Source: Candidatus Obscuribacterales bacterium (GTDB taxonomy: Bacteria > Cyanobacteriota > Vampirovibrionia > Obscuribacterales > Obscuribacteraceae). From it: a DNA stretch of 64,000 nt. The notes under the pieces are model-generated. The model had not been told where the DNA came from, did not search any database, and saw only the letters and a program-made list of their open reading frames with translations. The DNA lies in the NCBI GenBank assembly GCA_019637435.1, contig JAHBVO010000005.1, positions 620,001-684,000 on the forward strand, given 5' to 3'. Positions 46,701 to 61,700 of the stretch are shown here, one piece after another (position 1 is the stretch's first letter; each line of letters opens with the position of its first letter). The translations under genes were made by a program, and so were the position numbers.

Positions 46701-49700
46701 AGATAAGCATCTCCAAGGGAGTTGTCCATGATGACAGCTACTGCAGAGGCTCCGTTGGTGAACTGCAGCTCGGCTCCGAAGCCGGTTCCGATCGTGCTTC
46801 CGGCGCCGCTGTCGAGCGTCAATACCGGTGTGGTGATCGTAGCTGCTCCAGCTTGCGTGATTGCTCCGCCGCCGAAGACGCCGAGCGAAACGTTGCCGCT
46901 CGTCAGGTTGTTGTTGAGAGCGATGTTGCCGTTGAGGTTGTTCAACGCGATGGTGGCGATGTTGAGGTCAACAGTCGTTGCCAACGTTCCTGCGGAACCT
47001 GTTCCAGCCGTCACGATCAGGCTGTTGAGGTTTTGCGAGAAGAGGTTCAAACCATCGTTTTCATTGATGGTCAAGCTTCCGCCTGCTGCATTCGTTTGCA
47101 ATGATGCGACGTTGGTCGTCAGGCTGACGCTGTTGGCGCCGTAAGCGAGGCTCAATGCGCCGCCGCCCAGAACGCCGGCCGCTTGCGTGATGGTGTTGCC
47201 TGCGGTGACTGCAAGGGTCGTCGTTCCAGTCGCGTTAGCTGCGAAGTTGACGTTGTTGCCTGCGGTGAGGGTCATCGCATTGGCGGTCACATCAGCGTTG
47301 ACGTTGACGTCAGCACCTGCTCCGGCATTGAGCGCCAGAGTGGTGGTTGCGAAGCTGGTGGTCGCGGTGGTGCTGCCACCGGCGTTGACTGTGAGCGACG
47401 CGATAGTTTGAGCGCCAAGGTCGATGGCGTTGACTTCGTTGACGGTCAGCGTTCCACCGGCGGCGTTGGTCGTGAGTGAACCGACGTTAGTCGAGAGCAC
47501 AACCGGTCCGCTACCGAATGCGACCGAGAGAGCCGGTCCGGTGATGGTCGTGAGCGCTGCTTGCGTGATCGTCGATTGCGCATCGAGGATGACGCTGGCG
47601 CCGCCGATGCTGTTGTTGAGGTTGATGTTGCCGTTGTTGTTATCGAGGCTCAAGGTGCCGCCGACTACAACTGCCGACGATGTCGTGATATTGCCGTTTG
47701 CGACCAGACCGGCGTTAACCGCCAGGTTGAGCACGTTTTGCGACAAGAGGTTGATGCCGTCGGCTTCGTTGATTGTGAGCGAGGTGCCTGCAGCGTTGGT
47801 GGTCAAGGAGTTGACCGCCGTTGCCAGGGTGACAGGACCCGTCGCGTAGGTCAGGCTCAGGGCGCCGCCACCGAGGGTGGTGCCAAGGGTCTGAGTGATG
47901 GTAGCCGAGCTGTTGAGTGCAACGCTTGTGGTTCCGATGACGTTGCTGTTGAGAGCGATGTCGCCGGTAGCGTTGTTGAGGTTCAAGGTGTTGACCGTGA
48001 AGTCGGAGGTCGTAGCGAGCGTGCCTGCTGCTCCGGTTCCCGCGTTGACGGTCAGCGAGTTGAGCGACTGGATGCCGAGGTTGATGCCGTCGAGCTCGTT
48101 GATGACGAGCGCGTTACCGGCAGCATTCGAGGTCATCGAACCGACGTTGGTCGCAAGCGTCACAGGTCCGACGCCGAAGGCTACGGAGAGTGCCAAGCCG
48201 TTGACCACGCCGCCTGCGGTTTGCGTGATGGTGTTGCCTGCCGAAAGAGCGACGGTGGCAAGACCGGTCACAGCATTGTTGTTCAGCACAACATTGTTGG
48301 AAGCGGTGAGGCTGAGGTTCATCGCGGTCACATTGTTATTGATTACAACGTCGCCGTTGATATCGTTCAAGTTCAAGCCACCAGCGACGGTGATAGGTGC
48401 ACCGGTCACGATGTTGCCACCGGCGGTGAGACCTGCGTTCACATTCAAGGTGTTGACTGCTTGCGACAGGAGCGTGATGCCATCAACTTCGTTGACGGTC
48501 AGCGTCGCACCACCGGTCGTGGTCAAGCTGCCGACTTGCGTGTTGAGAGCAACCGGTCCGGTGACGAAACCAACCGTGAGGGTCGGTGTGGTGATTTGCG
48601 TGAACGCTGCTTGCGTGATGGTGCCGGTCGAATCCAGCGTCACGAAGTTGGCGTTGACATTGTTGTTGAGAGCGATGTTGCCGCCGTTGTTGACGTCGAG
48701 AACGATGCCGCCCGTTACTGACAGGTTAGCAGCGGTGACGATGTCGCCTGCGGAAACGATACCGGCATTGATACCGAGGTTCGCAGCGTTTTGCGTGTTG
48801 AGAACGATACCGTTGTTTTCATTGATGATGAGCGTGTTGCCTGCCGAGCTGGAGGTCAACGATGCGACGTTGGTGTCGAGGTCAACCAGACCGTTCGTCC
48901 AGGTCAGGCTCAGTGCGCCGCCGTTGATGAGACCGGTCGACTGGCTGATGGTGTTGCCGGCGGTGAGGGCTACCGAGGTGGTGCCGGTCACCGAAGCGTC
49001 GAGGCTGACGTTGGTGGCAGCGGACAGAGCCAGTGTGGAAGCGCTGATTGAAGCGTTCACATCAACGTCGGAACCGACACCGTTGGCGGTGAGGTTGGCT
49101 GCGCCGAAGACCGTTACCAGACCGTCAACCGAGATGGTGCCGTTGGTGGTCGTTACGTTCAAGCTGCCGACCGATGCGCCCAGGATGCTGAGTGCATTCG
49201 CTTCGTTGACGGTCAGAGTCTGACCGGCAGCGCTGGCGCTGAGGCTCGCAACGTTGGTCGAGAGGGTGACCGGTCCGTTGGCGAAGCCGACGTTGAGCGC
49301 TCCGCCCGTGACTACGCCGCCGAATGCTTGAGTGATCGTCTGACCGGTGAGGGTAGCGGTGGTGGTGCCGTTGATGGTGCCGCCGCCGAGGCTCAAGGTT
49401 CCGCTAGCATCGAGAACGAGCGTGTCAGCCGAGACATTATTGGTCAGGATGATGTCGCCATTGTTGTTGTCGAGCGTCAGGTTGTTCAGGACGGAGATGT
49501 TGGCTCCGGTCGTGATGTTGCCTGCGCCGAGCAATCCGGCGTTGACGGTGAGCGATGCCATCGCTTGACCGAGGAGCTGAATGCCATTGGCTTCGTTGAT
49601 TACGAGCGTGTCATTCGTGCTGCCCGATGCGAGCGATGCAACGTTGGTGTTGAGAACAACTCCGCCGTTGTTGAAGCTCACTGTGAGCGCTCCACCGTTG

Positions 49701-52700
49701 ATGGTGTTGGCTACGTTTTGAGTGATTGTGTTGGCAGCGGTCAAGGTGACCGAGGTGCTGCCTGTGACATCAGCATTGAGTGCGATGTTGTTGCCGGCTT
49801 GCAACGAGAGTGTCGTTCCGCCGATTGCATTGTTGACGATAACGTCGCTTGCAGCTCCTTGAGCGTTCAGGCTCAGAGCGTTGGTCACGGTGAACGGTGC
49901 GCCGACGGTGATGGAACCGTTGGTTGTCGTCACATTCAAGGAACCGACGTTTTGCGAGAGCAAGCTGATTGCATCGGCTTCGTTGATGGTGAGCGCCTGA
50001 CCGGCTGCATTCGAGGTCATCGATGCAACGTTGGTCGCCAGGGTCACAGGTCCGGTGCCGAAGGCTACGGAGAGTGCGCCGCCGTTGACGGTGCCGCCCG
50101 TTTGCGTGATTGTCGCGCCTGCGGCCAGAGCTACGGTGGTTGAACCAGTGATGCTGTTGGTGCCGAGGTTGACGTTGTTCGAAGCATCAAGCGTCAGGTT
50201 GCTTGCGCTGAGCGTGTTGCCGAGCGTGACGTTGCCTGCGTTGTTGTCGAGGGTCATGTTGCCTGCAACGGTGATTGCAGCGGTCGTGGTGATGTCACCA
50301 GCTCCTGCAAGACCGGCGTTGACGGTGAGTGCGCCGAGGGTTTGAGCACCGAGGGCGATACCGTTAGCTTCGCTGATGGTCAGGCTGTTTGCGCCGCCAT
50401 TAGATGTAAGCGATGCGACGTTGGTCGCGAGGGCGACGTTGCCGTTGACCCATGTCAGGCTCAGCGCGCCGCCGTTGACGGAGGCTCCGAGGGTCTGGGT
50501 GATGGTGTTGCCGGCGGTGATACCGACCGAGGTCGAACCGGTCACGTTAGCATCGAGGCTGACGTTGTTGCCTGCCGAGATTGCGACGGTCGTTGCAGCG
50601 ATTGCGCTGTTGACGTCGACATCGGAAGCGGCACCGTTGGCGGTGAGGTTCAACGCGTTGGTCACGGTGAACGGTGCGTCAACCGAGATGGTTCCGGCGG
50701 TTGTCGTGACGTTCAACGAATCGAGCGTTTGACCGAGCAAGCTGATTGCGTTCGCTTCATTGATAGTGAGCGTTTGACCAGCGGCGTTCGAGGTCATCGA
50801 TGCAACGTTGGTTGCGAGGGTTACCGGTCCGGTGGTGAAGGCTACGGAGAGCGCTCCGCCGTTGACCGTGCCGCCTGCGGTTTGCGAGATCGTCGAGCCG
50901 ACAAGCGAAACGCTCGTGGTTCCCGTCAAGGTCGTGGTGCCGAGGCTGAGTGCAGCCGACGCATCGAGAACGAGGTTGTTGGCGCTCAGGTTGTTGGTGA
51001 GCGTGATTCCGCCGTTGTTGTTGTCGAAGGTCAGGTTGCCGGTGAGCGTGTTGTTAGCCGACGTGGTGATCGCGCCTGCGCCCGTCAAGCCTGCGTTGAT
51101 TGTCGCGTTGGCGAGAACCAGGTTGCCGACTGCAATGCCGTTCGATTCATTGATGGTGAGCGTCTGACCGGCGGCGTTGACACCAAGGTTGTTGACGTTG
51201 GTTCTCAATGTGACCGGCCCGTTGACGAACTGGATGCCGAGGTTATTGGCGGTGACGATGGTGCCTGCCAACTGCGTGATCGTGTCGGCGGCGGTCATTG
51301 CAAGACCGTTTCCACCGTTGGCGGTGACATTGCTGTTGAGAACGATGTCGTTGCCTGCGCCGTTCGCGACGAATGCGATGTCACCATTGGTGGTGATATC
51401 GGCACCGGTCGTGATGGTACCGGCTGCGGTGACGTTGAGGTTGTTGACGTTGTTCTGAGCGAGCAAGGTGATTGCGTTCGCTTCGGAAACCACGAGGCTG
51501 TTGTTGTTACCACCGGCAGTCGTGAGCGACGCGACATTCGTGTTGATTGTCGTGGTGCCCGTTGCCCACTGGAGGCTTAGCGCGCCACCGGCATAGGTGC
51601 CGGCTCCACCGATGGTGCTTCCGGCGTTGACCGTGATGGTCGTTGTACCGGTCGCGGTGCCGCCTACGGAGATTGCATCGCCATTCATCGCGAGAGTCGT
51701 TCCTGCGACGGTGCCTGTGACGGTGATGTCGTCAGCAGCGTCGAGCGATACCGTCGTTCCGGCTACGTTGCTGCCGCCGGCGATTGTGATGTCGCCGCCG
51801 TTGTTGGCGTTCAAGTCGATGTTGGCGACTGTGAAGGAACCGGTCGTCGTGATGTTACCCGTGCCGCTTCCACCAGCGTTTACCACGAGTGAAGCGAGCG
51901 ATTGAGCGCCGAGGCTGATGTCGTCAGCTTCGTTGATGGTGAGCGATTGAGCTGCCGAGTTGGTCGTGGTCAAGGATGCAACGTTGGTTGCAAGGGTCAG
52001 AGGACCAGCGCCGAATTCGACGTTCAAGTTGCCGGTGCTTGCGATGACCGTACCACCAGCCTGGAAGATGGCGCCTGCGCTGTCGATGTTGACTGCGCTG
52101 TTGCCCGTGATGTTGGTGTTGAGGGCAATCGTGCCCGCGGTGTTGGCGACTGTGATTACGTCGCCTGCGACCGTGCCGCCGAGTTGGATGTTGTCGGTGG
52201 CGATGAGGTCGAAGGTACCGAGTCCGCCGACGAGTGCGTTCGTCACGTTAACTCCGGTGAAGGAGGTGTTGTTGATGAATGCACTGCCGGAGGCGGTCAG
52301 GTTCAAAGTCGAAGCCGTCGTGTTGAAGCGGCTTGCGGTGCTGGTTCCGACGTTGCCGGTCGAGAGGATCGTCAAGTTGGTGGTGTTGATTCCGCCGAGG
52401 ATGTTGCCACCGCCAGTGGTCGTCAGGTTCGCCGAGTTGGTGGCGCTGACGGTGCCTGCCAGGTTGATGTTGCCGCCGAATTGAGCGCTCAGGGTCATCG
52501 AGTTGCTTGCAGCAACCGTGCCCGTGAGGTTGATTGCATCGCCGACTACTGCGGCTGCGTTCAACGTCAGCGAACCGACCGAGATATTGGCGGAGTTGCT
52601 TATCGGTGCAAGCGTAGTTGCCGTGAACGACTGGTTGCCGCTCAGGCTGCCGAGGATCAGGGTGCCTGCATTGTTGATCGAAACGGTGCCGTTGCCGTCG

Positions 52701-55700
52701 CTGTCGACATTAGTGATGTTGGTTGCGAGGGTCGCGGTTCCCAAACCGGTCACCATGTTGAGGGTGTTAGCAGCGACCGTTCCGGATGTCGTGATGGTGT
52801 TGGCTGCATTCGTCGCGCCGCGGAGGTTGACGGTGCCGGTGCCGACGTTGATGTTGCCCATCGCGATGTTGCCTGCCGAAGCGGTTCCGACGATGAACGA
52901 GCCACCGGAGACGGTGCCGTCGAGCACGGTGATAGCGCCGGACTCAACCGGTTGAGCTACTGACAGGTTGACGGTTCCATTCGTGAATCCGGTCGTCGTG
53001 ATATCGCCGACGGTGATTCCGCCTTCGCCGATGATGTTGACTGCACCGCCGTTGGCTACGCCACCACCGGAGGTGTTGATGTTGCCGAGTGCGATGGTGC
53101 CGTCGTTGGCGACTGCGGTCACGCTGCCTGCGTTAGCTCCTGCTTGAGCCGACGAGGTGTTGATGTTGACTGAGCCGAGGTTGATGCTGCCGCCGGATGC
53201 CGACGGTGCGCCGATCGAGTAGACGGTCGTGCCATCCTGGATTTGACCAGGCGTTGCAGGCGACGATTCGAAGCCGGCGACCATAAAGAGGTTGCCTGCG
53301 TTGCCCGTCGGGTTGCTCAGGTTGATGGTCGTGAGACCGGTCGTGTTGATGTTGCCCTTGGCGATGATTGCCAGGTCTTGTCCGACGAATGTGATGTCGC
53401 TGATCAGGTTCACATCACCAGCACCGAAGTTGTTGATGATGGTGCCCGATCCGCAGAGGCTGGTGAATACCAGCGGGTTGCCTGCGACCGTTCCTTCGAG
53501 GATCAAGTTGCAGGTGACGAGGTCGAGTTGTTGTTGACCGACTACATCAGCACCGGTTGCGATGCGGATCGAACCGCCGGCGAGCGTCGAGACTTCAGCT
53601 TCAGAGATGAAGGTGATGTCGCCGAACAGGCTCAGAGTGTTGTTGCTGTTGAGCGTGAAGTCGACTTCATCGCCGGTCGCGTTGAATGTGCCGCCGGCAA
53701 GACCGTTGACGGCAAGCACTGTGTTGCTTGTGACGTTGATGTCGTTGGCTTCGAGTGCGAAACCGTTGGTCAACGATGTCGTCGAGAAGTTCACGTCACC
53801 GGATGTGGTGATGTTCGTCGTGGTCGTGATCGCACCGGCTGTGGTGACGGTCAGGTCCATCGTGGTGCCGAGCACGCCGATTGCAACGTTGTTGGAACCG
53901 TTGTCGAGGCTGACGGAACCTGTTCCTGAGCTGTTGAGCAAGTTGACGTTATTGACGCCTGCGGTGAGGTCAGCCGTTCCGCCGTTGAGGAGGATCGACA
54001 GACCGGAGACGCCGGACGTGGTGATGCCGCCGGTAGCGGCTTGCGTGATGTTGTTACCGGTGAGGTCAACGTTGGCTGCATTCAGCGAAGCGTTGATTGC
54101 AACATCGCCGAAGGAGAAGAAGTTGATCAGGTTGGTAGCAGCAACGTTGCCGTTGATGACGATGTTGCCGCCGGTGCTGATTTGCTTATCGCCGCCGCCG
54201 ATGAGGCTGCCGGTTCCGGTGACTGTGATTTGTGCGGTGTTGCTAGCCAAGAACGCTGTGCCCGTCGTGGTGACAGCCGAATTGATGTTGATCGGTCCAT
54301 CTTGCGATGTGAGCGTGAGCGTGTTGACGGTGAAGTTTTGACCGTTGGTCGTCTGGATTGCAGCAAGACCGAGGGTATCGACCGTGAGGTTTTGTGCGGA
54401 ACCGACAATCGTGTTCAAGGTGACGTTCGATGTGCTTCTCAAGCTGACGGAACCAGCACCTGCGACGTTCGTGTTGACCGTCGAGAGAGCGTTGGTCGCG
54501 GAGTCAAGAGCTGCGACGCCGCTTCCGAGGTTGAGATTGAGCGTCGTTGCGGTCAACGTGCCTGAAGGCTGCGTGATGCTGTTGGCACCGACTACGGTGA
54601 GTGTCGTAGCACCGGTCGTGGTGACATCGTGGCTGAGGATGATGTTGCCGTTAGCATCGTTGAGGTTGAGCGCCGTGACCGAGATGTTGCCAGCGGTCGT
54701 GATGTTGCCTGCTCCGAGGAGTCCGGCGTTGATCGCGAGGGTGGTGATTCCGGTAGGCGAGTTGATCTGGATGCCGTTGGCTTCGTTGATGGTGAGCGCA
54801 TCGCCCGTTGCCGTTGCCGTCAAGTTGTCGACAGCCGTCGTCAAGGTAACAGGACCGTTGCCGAAGTTGAGGCTGAGTGCGGTGCCGTTGATGGAACCGG
54901 TCGACTGACCGATCGTGTTGGCAGCAGTGATGCTAACCGAGGTCGAACCGGTGACCGAAGCATCGAGGCTTACCGAATTACCGGCTTGCATGCTCAGGGT
55001 CGTAGCGGTGATAGCGCTGTTGACGTCGACGTCGCTTGCAGCACCACCGGCGGTGAGGGCTACGGTTGCAACGTTCATCGGAGCATTAACGGAGATGGTT
55101 CCAGCCGTCGTGTTGACGGTGAGCGAACCGAGCGTTTGACCGAGCAAGCTGATTGCGTTCGCTTCATTGATAGTGAGCGACTGACCAGCAGCGTTGGAGG
55201 TCAACGATGCGACGTTGGTTGCGAGGGTGAGAGGTCCGGTGGTGAAGGCTACTGAGAGCGCTCCGCCGTTGACCGAGCCGCCTGCCGACTGCGCGATGGT
55301 GGTGCCCACCAGCGAAACGCTGTTGGTACCGGTCACGCTGACGGTGCCGAGGTTGAGGGTTCCGGATGCGTCGAGGACAACGTTGTTGGCATTGAGGTTG
55401 TTCGTAAGAACGATGTTGCCGTTGTTGTTATCGAGCGTCAGGTCGCCAGCCAGGTTGATGTTGGTCTGGGTGGTGATGTTGCCGGCGCCTGTCAAACCAG
55501 CATTGATGGTCAGACTGCCGATGTTCTGTGTCGCGAGGCTGATGCCGTTCGATTCGTTGATCGTCAGGCTCTGACCTGGGGCGAGCGTGCCGATAGCGTT
55601 GACGTTGGTGCGAAGGGTGACCGGACCGGTGCCGAAGATCGCGCTGAAGTTGTTGGACGTGATGATCGTTCCAGCCTGTTGCGTGATCGTCCCTCCGGCA

Positions 55701-58700
55701 TTGACGCTCAGCGCGCCTCCAACACTATTGGAGGTGATGTTCGAGTTCAACACGATGTTGCTCGACAGTCCGGTAGCCGTCAGGTTCAAGTCGCCTGCGA
55801 CAGCGATGTCGGCAGCGGTAGTGACCGTTCCGCCGGCAGTCAAGTTGAAGTTGTTGACGTTGGTTTGTCCGAGCAAGGTGATTGCGTTCGCTTCAGTGAC
55901 GGTCAGGCTGTTGCCGTTTCCGCCAACCGTTGTGAGGGACGCAACGTTGGTGTTGATGGTCGTCGTGCCGTTGACCCATGAGAGCGAGAGGGCGCCGCCG
56001 TTGTAGCTGCCTGCACCGCCGATGGTGTTAGCAGCATTGACCGCGATTGTCGAGGTGCCGGTGACGGTGCCGCCGACCGAGATTGCATCGCCGTTCATTG
56101 CGAGCGTCGTGCCGCTGACGGAACCGGCGACGGTGATGTCATCAGCCGCATCGAGCGATGCCGAGTTGCTTGCCGTTATCGTGCTGCCACCATTGACGGT
56201 GATGTCGTTGCCGGCGCCGTTGGCGTTCAAGTCGATGTTGGTGGTTGCAATGGCACCGGTGGTGGTGATTGAACCGTTGGCATTAACAATGAACGTTCCG
56301 AGCGTCGTGTTGCCTATCGACAGAGCGTTCGTTTCGTTGATGGTGAGGGTTTGAGCCGGAGCGTTTGCAGCAATCGAAGCAACGTCGGTAGCCAGTGTTA
56401 CCGGTCCGGTGACGAAGGCTACGGTGAGCGCGCCGCCACCGTTGATGGTGGTGCCGAGCGTCTGGAAGATCGTTCCTGCCGAGTTCAAGTTGACCGAAGT
56501 GGTGCCGGTGATGTTGGCGCCGAGGGCGAGGTTGCCGCTGTTGTTGACCAGCGAAACGGTATCAGCCGAGACGAGACCGCTTACGCTGATGCCGCTTGCG
56601 GAAACGAGGTCGAAGGCACCGGACGAGGCTGCGGAAACCAGGTTAACGCCGGTTACCGAAGTGTCGTTGATCCAGACATTGGTGGCGGCTGCAACTTGCA
56701 ATGTTGTGGCATTGGTGTTGAGGCGGCTGCCGGTGCCGGTTCCGATTGTGCCGACTGCGGAGAGAATCAAGCTCGGAGTCGTGATACTGCCTGTGATGTT
56801 ACCGCCGACCGTAGCGAGGTCAGCAGCCACGGTCGCGGTGACCGAGCCCAGCGTGATGTTGCCTGCAGCAGTCGTATCGAGAGTGAGCGTACCGACGTTG
56901 ACCGAGGAAGCGTTGATCGCGCCTGCTGCATCGATGTCGACGTTGACACCGCCGCCGCTGGCTTGCAGGTCGGTGAGACCCGTCGAGTTGTTGACTATAA
57001 CGGTGCCGTTGCCGAGACCGTTGATATTGATGTTGTTGACGGTCGTGTTGGTCGCGGTGACCGTACCTGCGCCGACTCCGATTACGAGGGAGTTGGCGGT
57101 GATCGGCGAGGTTGCAACTACCGTGTTGCCACCATTCAGAGCACCACTCAAGATGACTGTCGCGTTACCTGCATTGATGGTTCCTGCGGTCAGGTTACCG
57201 GCGGTCGTTCCGGCTACGCCAAACGTGCCACCCGATACCGAGCCGTCAAGAACGGTCATGGTGCCGCTGATGATCGGTTGAGCGACCTGGAGGCTGACGT
57301 TGCCTGCAGTGGTGCCGGTCGTCGTGATGTCGCCGACGCTCACTCCGCCTTCACCCCAGACGGTGACGTTACCGCCTGCGGTGACACCATTCGTGGTGAT
57401 GTTGCCGAGAGCGATTGTTCCATTATTGAGGGTGCCGCCGTTGGCGACTGCGGTTACGTTGCCACCGACTCCGGTATTGGATGTGGTGGTGATCGTCACG
57501 CCGGCCAGGTTGATGCTACCGCCGGCTACTGTCGGAGCGCCGATCGTGTAGGTGACGTTGCCGTTTTGTACTTGACCGGGTGTCGCAGGCGAGGAGTCGA
57601 AGCCGGCGATCATGGTGAGGATGCCGCCGTTGACGCCGGTTCCATTCAAGTTGATGGTCGTCAGACCGGTGGTGTTGATGTTGCCTTTAGCGATGATGGC
57701 GAGGTTCTCACCGTTGAAGGTGAGGTTGCTGCCGAGGTTTACATCACCGGCGCCATTGTTATTGATGATCGTTCCCGATCCGCAGAGGCTGTTGAAGACC
57801 AGCGGATTGCCGTCGATGGTTCCTTCGAGAACCAGGTTGCAAGTGACTAGGGTGAGCTGTTGCTGACCGAGCACGTCGCTGCCGGAGTGAACATAAATCG
57901 TTCCGCCTGCAGGCGTCGTGAGCGTAGCCTGGCTGATGAAGGTCATGTCGCCGAACAGGTCGATGGTCGGGTTAGCACCAGGGTTGGTGGTAGTGAAGTT
58001 AACTTCTTGTCCGCCGCCCGTTGCGTTGAAGGTACCGCCTGCCGGACCGTTGACAGAGAGGTTCGATGCCGTCGTGACATTGATGTCGGAGGCGCTCATT
58101 ACGAAACCGTTTGTGAGCGACGGTGTCGTCAAGTTGATAGCACCGGTGGTGGTGATATTAGCTGCTGTGGTGACACTGCCGGCGGTTGCGGTGAGGTTGG
58201 TTGCCGAACCAAGCGTTCCGAGCGTCAGAGCGTTGGAACTGTTGTTGATGGTTACAAGACCGTTGCCGAGTCCGCTGGTATTCACCCGATTTATGTTGTT
58301 CGTTGCCGAACCAAAAGTAGCATTTGTTCCAAGCGAATTAAATGCGATCGTCAATCCGGTCGGGCCAGTCGTACGAAGGAAACCGCCAGATTGAGTTATG
58401 TTCCCACCGGTCGTAGTTAGGAATACATTGTTTGCGACAACGTCATTCGAGAAAACAATATTGTTGGCTCCAGTTGTTTCAAGGTCGAGAGTGCCGACGG
58501 TGAAGTTTGAAAGCACTGTCAGATTTCCATTGCCCGTTTGGTTGGCGTTGACAATCAGCGTCCCTATCGTCTGGTTGTCCAGGACAAGCCCGTCCGCTTC
58601 GTTGATTGTAAGTGTCGCGTTGGTCGCGTTAGTCGTTAATGAAGCCACTGCCGTTGCAAGCGTGACTGGGCCGCTGGCTGGGGTTGTAATTCTTACATCT

Positions 58701-61700
58701 AGGAGACCGCTGCTGTTAATAACTCCCCCGTACTGAGCTATGTAACTCCCTGCCAGAATTACGTTAGTAGTTCCAGTCAGGTTGTAGCCGACGCTGAGTG
58801 CGCTAGTGGCGTCCACCAAAACAAATCCACCACTCAACGTATTGTTGATACCAATGCCGCCCCCGTTGTTGTCTAACAGGAGATTACCTGTCACACTTAT
58901 CGCGTTAAAAGTCGAGAGACCGCCTGCTCCTGTCAGACCTGCGTTAACGGTCAGTGCTCCGAGCGTCATTCCTAACAAATCAAGCCCATTTGCTTCGTTA
59001 ACAATCAGTCCCGCGGTACCGCCATTAGCAGTTAGGCTGCCAACATTAGTTGCTAGGGTCACAGGTCCATTTGTAAAGGTCAAACTTAGTGCGCCACCAC
59101 CGCTCACTAGAGCGCCGCTTGATTGTGTGATGGTACTGCCAGCATTGAGAGCGACCGACGTCGAACCCGAAACGTTGGCGTCGAGGCTGATCGAGGTACT
59201 CGCGACCATGGTGAGCGTCGTTGCGGTGATTGCACCGTTGACGTCGATTGCACCAGCGCCACCATTGGCGGTGAGTGTGGTTGTTGCGACGGAGAACGGA
59301 GCGTCAACTGAGAGGAGACCGTTGGTCGTCACACTCAAGGAACCGAGCGTCTGACCGAGGAGGCTAATGCCGTTGCTTTCGTCGATGACGAGCGACTGAC
59401 CGGCAGCGTTGCTGGTCATGCTGGTGACGTTGGTTCTCAAAGTGGAACCGGTCGTGCCGAATGCGAGGCTCACTGCACCGCCGGCTACTCTATGAACGCC
59501 GGCAGATTGGTTGATCTGATCTGCTGCAGTGAGGCTGACGGCAGTGTTGCCGGTGATGTCGTGGTTGAGCAAGATATCGCTGCTCGAACCGCCCGCATTG
59601 AAGCTCAGCGTTCCGCCGACGACGAGCGAGTTACCGGTGGTGATGCTGCCGTTGGTCGTGTTCACGAAGAGCGAACCGACAGCAGCACCGTTAACGGTGA
59701 TTGCGTTTGCTTCGTTGACTGTCAGGGTTTGACCGCCGGCGAATGCGTTAACCGTATTGACGTTTGTCGCCAGGGTGACCGGACCGTTGACGAAGTTGAT
59801 GAGCAAGTCGGTACCGGCGATGACGCCCGTCGATTGACTGATGCCATTTTGCGAGTTGATAGTGACGCCACCCGACGATGTGATACCACCATTAAGGGCG
59901 ATACCGCTAGTGCCACCAGCTTGCAGGAACGCTGATGTCACCGTGATTGGTGCATCGAGCGAAATCGCGCCGCCGACAGAGCTCACCGAGAGCGCGCCGA
60001 TGTTGTTCTGGGCGAGGATGCTGATGTTGTTTAATTCGTTGATACTCAGACTGTTTGTGTTGCCGTTGACGGTCGTAACCGAAGCGACGTTGGTGTTGAG
60101 CGTTGTCGTGCCGCTCAACCACTGGAGGCTCAATGCGCCACCATTATAGGTACCGCTTCCGCCAAGGGTGTTGCCGGCATTCACTGTCAGTGTCGATGTG
60201 CCTGTGACTGAACCTAAAACCGAGATATCGTCACCATTGAGTGCAAGAGCCGAAGCGCTTGCGGAACCATTTACAGTGATGTCGTTAGACGCATCGAGCG
60301 CGGCGGAATTCGTAGCAATAACCGAACTGCCGATTCCGACGGTGATGCTGCCACCTGCATTCGCGTTCAAGTCAATGTTGGTCGCATTGATAGCGCCCGT
60401 GGTGCCGATGGACCCGTTCGCGTTTACGACATAGGTGCCGAGAGTGGCGTTACCGAGGTTTACGCCATCAATATCATTGATTGTGAGTGTTTGTCCGGCT
60501 GCCGTGGCGACAACTGAGTTGACGCTCGTAGCAAGAGTTACAGGACCGCTGGTGAATTCGACAGTGAGCGCACCGCCACTTATAAGATAGGAGGGATTTT
60601 GACTTACAGTCCCAAATAAGGCTGAGAGCCCAACACTGACAGAACCAGAAATATTTTCGTTTAACACAATGTCGCCACTACCGGAGGAGATGTTCAAAAC
60701 GGAGCCTGTTAGAGCGCCACTGACCAGGATGTTAGTTCCACCGAAATTCGAAGTTAGGGTTTTGCTCCCAAATCCAGCAAAACTTGCAGAGTTCGTGATA
60801 GTGATGCCACCTGCGGTTGCGGTCAAGGTACTAGCGCCGTCAGCCACTACTGCATGATTAAGGGTGACGTTGCTACCAGTCAAATTTAGCTGATCGAGAG
60901 CGAAACTAGTGGAGGTGTCGATGTTGCCTGATGATGTAATTGTCAGATCTTGAGTCGTTCCAGTAATTATGCCGAGTGTCAAGTTTCCACTGTTGTTATT
61001 CAAGCTGACGGCACCGCCGCTGGTTGAGTTGAGCACACTTAGAACTGAGTTAGCTATTGCAAGAGCCCCTGTTCCGCCTTGTATGCTTAAGGTATTAGAA
61101 ACCACGTTGCTGATAGCAAGATTCCCGGATAGCCCAATGCTTGAACCGACCCCTATGCCACCGCTTAGAAATTTTCCACCGCCAATTAAGGCAGCAGCAC
61201 TAGAAGGCGGGATAGATAAAGTTGTTTCAGCAATCGCTAACATGGTCGTCCCATTACCGCTAGTTTGGATACCTCCGGTGACAGCGATACCGCCCTCACC
61301 AATGAGAGTGATGTTGCCACCATTGCTGACTCCGGTACCATCGATCAGATTTATGTTGATAAATCCACTACCAGGAGCTGAACCAGTGGTGGCCGACATT
61401 GTGACATTACCACCCGTTCCACTGGTCGAACTAGTTAGTACGGTAACCGCCGCCATATCGATCCGACCACCAGTCGTGCTCGCGCCAGTGACACCAAATA
61501 CAGTATCAACAGGAGGTGGACCCACTTGCGTCACTGTATTGGGCGTGAAATCGTATCCAGCCAGCACTATTAGCGAACCAGAGCCAGAGGCAGAGGTTAA
61601 ATCAATCAAATTTCCCAACCCTGAGAAGATGACATCGTCTCTCGCGATTATCGCTAGATTTTGACCATTAAAAATGAGGGGAGATGTGATATTAACGCTG

